Below, piece by piece: positions 57,778-64,000 of a DNA stretch of 64,000 bases (position 1 is the first letter of the stretch; every line of letters starts with the position of its first letter). The position numbers were made by a program, and so were the translations under genes. The stretch is from Breznakia pachnodae. Lineage in GTDB: Bacteria; Bacillota_I; Bacilli_A; Erysipelotrichales; Erysipelotrichaceae. The notes beneath the pieces are model-generated. The model had not been told where the DNA came from, ran no database searches, and worked only from the letters and a program-made list of their open reading frames with translations. Where the stretch lies: contig NZ_JAUSUR010000005.1 of assembly GCF_030814225.1 (NCBI RefSeq), forward strand, positions 124,001 to 188,000, read 5' to 3'.

Positions 57778-58830
57778 CTATTTCTCAAATAATATTGCTT
57801 CATTAGTGTCACTTGATTTCCATACTGCTTCCATAATTGAAAGCACACGACGTACTTCATCAAGTTTTACGATTTGTTCTTCTTTACCATTCAATACATT
57901 TACAAAGTTCTGATAAAAATCCGTCCAGTCCGTTTCTACTTCTGGTAACTCTTCTGAATATAGAGCACCTGCTGGTTGTGGAGCAAACTGTCTGGTAGGT
58001 CCTGCAACTGTTTCTGCAATCTGTGCAGGAAGTTTATCAAGTAACTCGCTTGTTCTCCAAATTTCTCCATCACAAGCAAACGTATTAATTTTTAATGTAC
58101 CTCGATTACCTGCTACTAACCAACGTGGTTGATAGTTTAATACATAAGTTCCTAACTCAATGTGATATGTAATACCATTATCAAACTTCAAAAGAATCTT
58201 AAAGTAATCATCTACTTCATCATTAATAATGCTTTTCAAATCACCAAATACACTCAATACTTTGGCACCTTTCATCATCTGTAATGCCTGATCAATTAAG
58301 TGAACTCCCCAGTCATACAACATTCCACCACCATACTTTTTATACAAATGCCATTCATGAATTCTTCCATTTGCTGTATGTAGTTTTGATTCAATCGTGA
58401 AGATATCACCAATCATATGTTCTTCATATACTTTCTTTGCAATTCTAAAATCACGATCCCACCGACGGTTTTGATGCACTGTCATAATGACATCATTTGC
58501 TTTTGCAGCAGCAACCATTTCATCAAACTCCTTGGTATTTAATGCCGCTGGTTTTTCATCAATAATATGTTTACCAGCATTCGCTGCTTTGATTGCGATC
58601 TCCTTATGTAAATGGTTTGGTACTGTTAACAACACTGTATTTACTTCTTCATTCGCCAGTAAATCATCTACATTTTTGTACACTGGATAACCTAAGTCTT
58701 CTGCTTCTTTTCGCTTAGTGTCATCAATTTCACATACTGCACAAATTTCAACACCTTCTACACGGGTTGCATTTTGTTCATGCCATTTTCCCATGCCTCC
58801 AAATCCAATGATTCCTAGTTTAACGTTCAT
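57778..58830 (-). CDS. Gfo/Idh/MocA oxidoreductase (first copy)
   Basis: 350 residues. 'LGIIGFGGMGKWHEQN' Rossmann motif, catalytic Lys in 'HIIDEKPAALN', 'GGGMLYDWGVHLIDQALQMM' in the substrate domain. First gene of the catabolic operon that reads through to 51666. An oxidoreductase as the lead enzyme agrees with initial oxidation of the glycoside at C3. The promoter stretch before it (58831-58940) has no consensus -35, which fits dependence on the AraC-type activator encoded upstream. Confidence 0.9.
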   Translation of the reverse strand: MNVKLGIIGFGGMGKWHEQNATRVEGVEICAVCEIDDTKRKEAEDLGYPVYKNVDDLLANEEVNTVLLTVPNHLHKEIAIKAANAGKHIIDEKPAALNTKEFDEMVAAAKANDVIMTVHQNRRWDRDFRIAKKVYEEHMIGDIFTIESKLHTANGRIHEWHLYKKYGGGMLYDWGVHLIDQALQMMKGAKVLSVFGDLKSIINDEVDDYFKILLKFDNGITYHIELGTYVLNYQPRWLVAGNRGTLKINTFACDGEIWRTSELLDKLPAQIAETVAGPTRQFAPQPAGALYSEELPEVETDWTDFYQNFVNVLNGKEEQIVKLDEVRRVLSIMEAVWKSSDTNEAILFEK

Positions 58831-58944
58831 AATATTAACCTCATCTTTTCTGTCTTCATTTTATAAATTTTAAGGTTTTTATTCTTCTCATTTTTTATCA
58901 TTCGCATATCGATTTTAATCCCAAAAATATTGTCTAAAATAAAA

Positions 58945-58977
58945 AAAGACAAAATTCATATCACGAATTTTGTCTTT
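58945..58977 (-). terminator. Terminator of the AraC/GH39 regulator gene
   Basis: 13-bp perfect stem (58945-58957 with 58965-58977) followed on the minus strand by TTTTATTTT; it overlaps the last base region of the regulator gene and separates it from the catabolic operon. Confidence 0.92.
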
Positions 58978-61295
58978 TACTTTTTAATTAAATCACAATA
59001 GATAGTTGTAATTTGATTTGATAACAAATCCACATCCAGGGTTAATACCTGATTGGTAACACTTACCTGTTTAATTGCCAAATCAGGACTTGCTTTCCTA
59101 GCCAGGTGGTCAATATCTTTACTAGTCACAAAGTTAAGATAATTCCATTTCTTCCACTCATCAATCAGACTTCCACACTCACTGCTGATTGTGAATGCAC
59201 GTACTTCATACTCACCATTTTTGACTCCACTAAGATGAAAACGCATAGACTTTGATTCGTTGTGAAACAACTGATTCACATCATTCACATGAATCTTATC
59301 TTTCTTAAGATACATTGATGGTTCAACCTGACAATAATTGTTGCATAAAATTGACATATTACAGTCATCATCGATTGTTGCTATATAACTATGTTCTTTC
59401 TTAACAATATTATCTTTTAAATGGTGGTAGAATTTATAACCATAGAATGCTGGTTTGTATAATCCCTGTCTGGTTAGTAATCCATAAGATCCATTTAGTA
59501 ACTGATTTGTATTCTTGGAATCTATTACTAAGTCACTTAATCCATCATAGGCAATAACGTCTACTTCATCTGATACACTTTGCAGACTTTTAACTACATA
59601 AGAACCCTTGAAACATGTATCATTCACATAGTCAGGATATTGCTTTGAGTAATTCCATGATGTTACGTATAGAGGTAAATCTTCATATTTGGTATCCACT
59701 AAACGTTCTTTTACTAACATAACATCATCATAAAGTTTATCGTTATTACCTAAATCTTTTAACTGTGAAAGCTGTGGTATTGTATAACTGACCATGGATA
59801 CAAAATCCAGTTGCACATTTGATGCTTCTAAATCTCTGAAGAAGTTTGGTTTATCAGTATCATTATTGTAGCCTACTCCTCCAATTGTGAAGTTTGTACT
59901 ATAGCTCTTCAACAACATAAACACTGCCTTATATAACTTAATATATCGAGTACTATTTAACCCACTATGATTACTTAACTCAAACATGTACTTTCCTACA
60001 TTTAATAACATAAACTGGTTAATAATATAAGCAAGGAACTTTCTAAACACTTCTTTAAATACCATAATATATTCTTCAAATTGTTCATCACTTAGACTTG
60101 TTAATTCATAGCCTTCAAATGAAGGTGTCTCTAACTCAATTAATACTTGTATATTATTTTTAATAAGAAATTCAAAAATATTTTGTATCTTATCATAATC
60201 TAAATATACTTCATCATTTTCAATAGACACAATATCCTTACTAAAGATATCACTGATTCGAATGTACTCAATTCTCAATGATTTACGTGTACGAAGCACC
60301 TGTTCTTGAACACTGGAAACTAACAATTTGTTTGCAGGTCCAAAGTTCATCATCTTGGTTACTTGTAATCGCTGAGGATAAGAAGTTGTTACATCAAGTG
60401 TGATTTCTTCATTGATACGTTCTTCAACATATTCGTAATTAAACTCTTTCAGTTTTTCAACAACCTCTAAGGTCTTATCATCCTTTTGTTCGATTTGATG
60501 GGTTTCTTGATACTCTTGACGATAAGTAGAAGGTGTCACTTTATACTCTTCCTTAAATAATTTGTTAAATGCAGTTGTACTGGCAAATCCATGATCAATT
60601 GCAATCTGCGTTATATTCTTATCTGTATTCTCAACATCTTCAACAGCCTTCATTAAACGTATATGATTTATGAAATCTACAAAGTTCTTACCTGTTTCAC
60701 TTTTAAAATATCTGGAGAAATAAGAGGATGACATAAAGAAATGTGATGCAATATCATCAAGACTTAAGCGAACATTATAGTTTGTATAAATATACTTTAG
60801 AATACTTTCTAAACGATTGTCATAATCATCTTCTTCAACTTCCAGATGATAGTTACTTACAAGTACATCCAGAAACTTAAATCCTAATTCATAATATTTA
60901 TATGGATTCTTTTTATTATCACTTGCGATTGCAGATATAAGTGTATTGATGGTCTGCTTAATCATCGTATGATTAAGTGCAGCATTTTTAACTGAATTAC
61001 AATCAAAACGAATTGCATTGTTCTGCAGAGAATCTCTAAGAATATACAATGGAATTTCAATCTCACAAAGCATTAATTCTTTACTGTTTTGTTTCAGGGT
61101 AAACTTTTCACCATAGTTAACTAAAATGAAATCATCTTTCATTAACTTAAACGGTTCTCCATCCACCTCTACAATTACTGATCCAAATACAACATAAAAA
61201 AATACAATATTAAGATCATAATGTCGGTAATCTTTAATATCACTTATTATCTGAAATCCACTCTTTGAATCAAAACTATTGAATATGTTGTACAT
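58977..61295 (-). CDS. AraC-family regulator with an inactivated GH39-like sensor domain
   Basis: 772 residues; GAGAGG precedes the ATG. N-terminal cupin-like region (about 1-90), AraC helix-turn-helices (about 165-265: 'LSLDDIASHFFMSSSYFSRY', 'ITQIAIDHGFASTTAFNKLF', 'KEEYKVTPSTYRQEY'), then about 480 residues resembling a GH39 barrel plus beta domain. The GH39 acid/base motif (F-E-I-W-N-E-P) reads 'FELSNHSG', and the nucleophile motif (V-T-E-W-N) reads 'YVTSWNYS', so both catalytic Glu are gone. It probably binds a glycoside without cutting it and activates the operon downstream. Lies between the EIIBC and catabolic genes with its own terminator. Confidence 0.88.
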   Translation of the reverse strand: MYNIFNSFDSKSGFQIISDIKDYRHYDLNIVFFYVVFGSVIVEVDGEPFKLMKDDFILVNYGEKFTLKQNSKELMLCEIEIPLYILRDSLQNNAIRFDCNSVKNAALNHTMIKQTINTLISAIASDNKKNPYKYYELGFKFLDVLVSNYHLEVEEDDYDNRLESILKYIYTNYNVRLSLDDIASHFFMSSSYFSRYFKSETGKNFVDFINHIRLMKAVEDVENTDKNITQIAIDHGFASTTAFNKLFKEEYKVTPSTYRQEYQETHQIEQKDDKTLEVVEKLKEFNYEYVEERINEEITLDVTTSYPQRLQVTKMMNFGPANKLLVSSVQEQVLRTRKSLRIEYIRISDIFSKDIVSIENDEVYLDYDKIQNIFEFLIKNNIQVLIELETPSFEGYELTSLSDEQFEEYIMVFKEVFRKFLAYIINQFMLLNVGKYMFELSNHSGLNSTRYIKLYKAVFMLLKSYSTNFTIGGVGYNNDTDKPNFFRDLEASNVQLDFVSMVSYTIPQLSQLKDLGNNDKLYDDVMLVKERLVDTKYEDLPLYVTSWNYSKQYPDYVNDTCFKGSYVVKSLQSVSDEVDVIAYDGLSDLVIDSKNTNQLLNGSYGLLTRQGLYKPAFYGYKFYHHLKDNIVKKEHSYIATIDDDCNMSILCNNYCQVEPSMYLKKDKIHVNDVNQLFHNESKSMRFHLSGVKNGEYEVRAFTISSECGSLIDEWKKWNYLNFVTSKDIDHLARKASPDLAIKQVSVTNQVLTLDVDLLSNQITTIYCDLIKK

Positions 61296-61334
61296 AATAA
61301 AACCTCTCTTTTATAATATCAAATCTATATGCAA

Positions 61335-61362
61335 AAAGGTAAAAGTATTTGCTTTTACCTTT
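61335..61362 (-). terminator. Terminator between EIIBC and the AraC gene
   Basis: 11-bp perfect stem (61335-61345 with 61352-61362) followed on the minus strand by TTGCATATAG after the stem's own T-run, 24 bp past the EIIBC stop. Confidence 0.85.
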
Positions 61363-61385
61363 CACATGTCTACAAATTATTTCGT

Positions 61386-62768
61386 TTATACTTTTAATTT
61401 CTTTTCAATATCTTCACTCCATCCAAAGAAGTAAGTTAAGGCAAATGATAATGCTAATGCAGCAACTGAACCTAATATTGCACCATAGAATCCCATATCG
61501 ATTCCACTTGGTCCAATTAATGCAGGAATACCTAGGATACCAGATCCAAATGTATATCCTTTTGCGCCCATTAACGAAGCAATCAATCCACCTAATGCTC
61601 CTCCAGCTAAACCAAATAAGAATGGTTTTCTCGCAGGTACATTAATTCCAAACAATGCTGGTTCAGTAATTCCAAAGAATCCTGAAACTCCTGAAGCAAC
61701 ACATACCTGATTAATTTTCTTATTCTTTGAACGCATTCCAAATCCTAACACTGCTCCTGTTTGTCCCATCGCTGATGAGAAGAATACAATTGCAATTAAT
61801 GGACAGTATCCCATTGTTGCTAGATTTGCGATAAAGATTGAAGCAAATGCTTTACTTACTCCAAACAATACAAGGAATTGCCAGATACCACCTACAAGAA
61901 CTCCTGTTACTAATGGGCTCATGTTATATAGTGATGTAATTCCATCTGTAATAAATGACATTACAGTTGTTAGTACTGGACCAACGATTAATAGAGCTAA
62001 TGGAACTACAATTAATAGAACTACTAGCGGGACAAAAATCATTTTAAGAATATCCGGAATTAATTTTCTTGCGATTTTTTCAATTTTTGCAGCTAAATAT
62101 GTCGAAAGTATTATTGGAAACACTGACTTTGAATAATTAACTAATGTAAGTGGAAGTGCAAATAATGTTAGTTTCTCTCCTGCATCCACTGCTGCAATTA
62201 CTTCAGGTGATAACAATACACATGCAATGATCATTGCATAAAATGGTCTTCCGCCAAATTTCTTTGCTGCTGTATAAGCTAAGAATATTGGGAAGTAATA
62301 AAATATTGCATTACTGATTGCATACAACACCATATATGTTCCACTTGTTGGATCTAACCATTCCAATGTAACAAACAATGATATAAGTCCTTGCAAAGTT
62401 CCACTCGCTGCTAGAACCCCAACAACTGGTACAAAGATTGCAGATGCGATATCAGTAATCTTATCAAGAAATGACATATCTTCTTTATTGTCATTTTCAA
62501 CTTCTACTTCTCCACCAGCTTTTGATGGATACATTTCAATTGCAGCTTCGTAATACTTTGATACTGAATTCCCTATAACAACCTGAAGTTGTCCTCCAAC
62601 ATCAATAACTCCCATTACTCCGTCTGCTTTTGCTAATTCTTCATCATTTACTTTTTTACGGTCTACTAATATAAATCTTAATCTAGTAAAGCAGTGACTG
62701 ATTGTATTTATATTATCAACACCACCAACTAAATCTATTATTGTTTTTACGTTTTCTTTAACACTCAT
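61386..62768 (-). CDS. PTS EIIBC, beta-glucoside family (C-glycoside-type locus)
   Basis: 460 residues; AAAAAGGAG precedes the ATG. EIIB (1-85) with phospho-Cys26 in 'SHCFTRLRFIL', EIIC (about 105-450) with about ten membrane helices and 'GITEPALFGINVPARKPF'. No EIIA domain; the matching EIIA is at the far end of the locus. It imports and phosphorylates a glycoside. A cre box lies about 105 bp upstream (62873-62886). This PTS entry route differs from described C-glycoside systems and is the puzzling part of the locus. Confidence 0.92.
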   Translation of the reverse strand: MSVKENVKTIIDLVGGVDNINTISHCFTRLRFILVDRKKVNDEELAKADGVMGVIDVGGQLQVVIGNSVSKYYEAAIEMYPSKAGGEVEVENDNKEDMSFLDKITDIASAIFVPVVGVLAASGTLQGLISLFVTLEWLDPTSGTYMVLYAISNAIFYYFPIFLAYTAAKKFGGRPFYAMIIACVLLSPEVIAAVDAGEKLTLFALPLTLVNYSKSVFPIILSTYLAAKIEKIARKLIPDILKMIFVPLVVLLIVVPLALLIVGPVLTTVMSFITDGITSLYNMSPLVTGVLVGGIWQFLVLFGVSKAFASIFIANLATMGYCPLIAIVFFSSAMGQTGAVLGFGMRSKNKKINQVCVASGVSGFFGITEPALFGINVPARKPFLFGLAGGALGGLIASLMGAKGYTFGSGILGIPALIGPSGIDMGFYGAILGSVAALALSFALTYFFGWSEDIEKKLKV

Positions 62769-62871
62769 AATGATTCTCCTTTTTAGTGAAATTACGTTTT
62801 ATACATACTTTTGATTTACTAACACACAAAATAATACTAATGAAGTATGCTGCCCCCTTTCGTGTAAGCGC

Positions 62872-62887
62872 ATACACATCATATCTC
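62872..62887. promoter_or_regulatory. CcpA cre box upstream of EIIBC
   Basis: TGTAAGCGCATACA (62873-62886) matches the cre consensus at 13 of 14 positions and extends to GTGTA...TACAC. It lies upstream of the EIIBC gene and suggests carbon catabolite control. No clear -10/-35 pair was found in 62769-62960. Confidence 0.75.
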
Positions 62888-63044
62888 AACTTCCTAACCT
62901 TATCTCTCTCTTTTTTTACATGTACTTCACTAAAAAATAACTTTATTTTTAAACTATTCACACGAAATGTAAAAAAATCGTATATCTTTTTTTACTCTCC
63001 CTTGCTTTGAAATTGCATAGAAATAAAATTATTAAATATTCAAA

Positions 63045-63081
63045 AAGGTTTATTGCATTCAAAATAAACGCAATAAACCTT
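63045..63081 (-). terminator. Strong hairpin terminator in the 62.8-63.35 kb gap
   Basis: 12-bp perfect stem (63045-63056 with 63070-63081) followed on the minus strand by TTTGAATATT after the stem's T-run. It lies downstream of the gene remnant at 63149-63324. The rest of 62890-63040 is AT-rich with no feature I can support. Confidence 0.8.
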
Positions 63082-63148
63082 ATCTTCTAATATATTATAT
63101 CATTATTTAAATACGATACTATGTAATTATAGAATGTTTAAGACTAAT

Positions 63149-63324
63149 CTAAATCTTTCCCATTACTTTCATCTGTAACGAATTAATCAAACTACCAAAA
63201 ATTCCTTATCATCCAAAGCTTCAACTACACCAGATATCATATCCAATCCATTCCATCTAGTACAAAAAATTCTAGACTGTTTAATTGGTGAATTATCTGC
63301 TAATAACTCTTTAGTTATACATTT
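63149..63324 (-). pseudogene. Decayed fragment of an AlbA_2/ATP-binding (COG2865-like) protein gene
   Basis: One frame reads 'ITKELLADNSPIKQSRIFCT', then 'RWNGLDMISGVVEALDDKEF' before a stop. The adjacent frame continues as 'GSLINSLQMKVMGKI'. From memory this matches the internal '...QSRVFCTRWNGL...ALDDKEY.GNLI.LLQ' stretch of AlbA_2/Schlafen-type ATP-binding regulators (COG2865), with a frameshift and both ends missing. No start codon or ribosome site fits, and a 12-bp inverted repeat (63302-63313 with 63326-63337) overlaps its 5' end. A remnant, not a gene. Confidence 0.6.
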
Positions 63325-63354
63325 TTAAAGAGTTATTGTAGAATGATATAAAAA

Positions 63355-64000
63355 TTACTTTTTTATGAAATTACTTGTATTATAATATGATATCTCATTA
63401 TCAATCCAAATTTTAATATAATCTTTTATATCAAGAATGGAATCATCTAAAGAAAAACTAAATCCATGGCATCCTTTTTGACATGGTTCATTAAACAGTT
63501 TCTTATTACATCCATATCCTCTGGCAATTAAATCTTGTAGGGATTTGGTAAAGCTTTTTATAACATCACTATACTGATCTGTATTATTTGCTTTAATTAA
63601 TATTCGATATCCTGTATCAATAGATGAAGAAATTGTCCATACTTCTTTATTCTTATAGAAATAGATAAATCGAACACCTAGATAGAATACATCTACAATA
63701 CACCTTAATCCTTCATCAAGACAGTATTGATGTAATTCTAAAGTGAATTCTTGTACTTTAATAGATAATGGTTCAATAAAATCTTTTAACACTGCTAATA
63801 CATTTGTATCCTCTTCTTTTAATATTCTATAATCACATCGTAAAAATATATCATGTTTTCCTTTTTCATATAACTCTTTTTGAGCAATCGCCATAACCTT
63901 TAAACCAGTCAGTGTATCCTGATTGTTTGGATATGAAATTTTTAATTTTTTAATAACTGTAATATTAATTTTCTTTGCATCTAAGTCAACACCTATAAAG
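63355..64000 (-). CDS. Unknown protein, 5' end beyond the right edge
   Basis: The frame is open from 63999 to the stop at 63355 (about 214 residues seen), starting inside the protein at 'FIGVDLDAKKINITVIKKLK' and 'ISYPNNQDTLTGLKVMAIAQ'. An internal ATG at 63894 has no ribosome site, so the true start lies outside the window. Other parts: 'FYKNKEVWTISSSIDTGYRI' and a Cys-rich 'GYGCNKKLFNEPCQKGCHGF'. No membrane helix. No family recognised. Its neighbour is a gene remnant, suggesting a variable region. Confidence 0.65.
   Translation of the reverse strand, partial: FIGVDLDAKKINITVIKKLKISYPNNQDTLTGLKVMAIAQKELYEKGKHDIFLRCDYRILKEEDTNVLAVLKDFIEPLSIKVQEFTLELHQYCLDEGLRCIVDVFYLGVRFIYFYKNKEVWTISSSIDTGYRILIKANNTDQYSDVIKSFTKSLQDLIARGYGCNKKLFNEPCQKGCHGFSFSLDDSILDIKDYIKIWIDNEISYYNTSNFIKK

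Noticed and set aside
58837-58940. Consensus sigma-A promoter before the first Gfo/Idh/MocA gene
   Set aside because: A TATAAA-like -10 exists but no -35 at acceptable spacing; left as probably activator-dependent.
62758-62961. 67-codon minus-strand frame overlapping the EIIBC start
   Set aside because: It covers the promoter and cre region, has a biased Lys/Arg composition, no family signal, and ends inside the EIIBC gene start.
63302-63337. 12-bp perfect inverted repeat as a terminator of the gene at 63355
   Set aside because: No U-tract follows on the minus strand, and it overlaps the remnant coding sequence; the hairpin at 63045-63081 is the better terminator.

Overview
The window is AT-rich, gene-dense DNA from a low-GC Gram-positive fermenter. 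Marks of this are strong AGGAGG ribosome sites, TTGACA/TATAAT promoters, a T-box leader, CcpA-type cre boxes, many glucose-family PTS permeases with phospho-beta-glucosidases, and BspA-like surface proteins. A gut member of the Erysipelotrichia (Coprobacillus/Thomasclavelia-like) is the best guess. No rRNA, tRNA, CRISPR array, insertion sequence or phage gene was seen.

Layout. 1-6 kb: the start of a GH3 glucosidase, then a PadR-controlled operon (PadR, HAAS-domain protein, SGD/SGY-repeat DUF4097 protein, orphan FtsX-like permease), a lipoprotein and a DUF1801 protein. 6-8 kb: an ABC-F protein behind a 38-codon leader peptide and a transcription attenuator. 8-14 kb: an XRE regulator, two unknown proteins, and a BspA-like surface protein co-transcribed with a membrane-anchored ECF sigma factor. 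14-20 kb: ileS with an Ile T-box, then a MarR/CPA1-antiporter operon. 20-28 kb: small proteins, a LytTR-DUF3021-ABC operon, and a two-component/ABC operon that looks like peptide-antibiotic immunity. 28-33 kb: a complete BglG/RAT-controlled beta-glucoside PTS operon under a cre box. 33-41 kb: a MacB-like ABC operon and MerR and TetR regulators with partners. 41-49 kb: a LacI-controlled PTS operon with two GH1 enzymes, an RpiB-type isomerase and an AlsE-like epimerase. 49-51 kb: a GNAT/YoaP protein, an AraC regulator and a lipoprotein. 51-63 kb: a large locus with a C-glycoside-deglycosidase-like alpha/beta pair, two Gfo/Idh/MocA oxidoreductases, TIM-barrel isomerases, a ROK kinase, a phosphatase-like protein, PTS EIIA and EIIBC, and an AraC regulator carrying a catalytically dead GH39 domain. 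63-64 kb: a decayed gene remnant and one gene running off the edge.

Two adjacent catabolic loci are the most interesting content. In the 41-49 kb operon, PTS uptake, phospho-glycosidases, an RpiB-type isomerase and an epimerase with AlsE-type (not Rpe-type) signatures together fit a route for beta-D-allosides: alloside-6-P to allose-6-P to allulose-6-P to fructose-6-P. The epimerase gene is interrupted by a -1 frameshift exactly at a canonical A_AAA_AAC slippery heptamer. In the 51-63 kb locus the enzymes fit oxidation at sugar C3 followed by elimination of the aglycone, as in known C-glycoside deglycosidases, but here with a PTS permease, which raises the question of whether the chemistry acts on phosphorylated glycosides.

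Regulatory DNA is unusually readable. Operators can be placed for PadR, XRE, MarR, TetR, MerR, LacI and the OmpR-type response regulator, along with a RAT/terminator, two cre boxes, a T-box and an ABC-F attenuator. All functional assignments come from reading the sequence and from recalled family features; no database search was possible.
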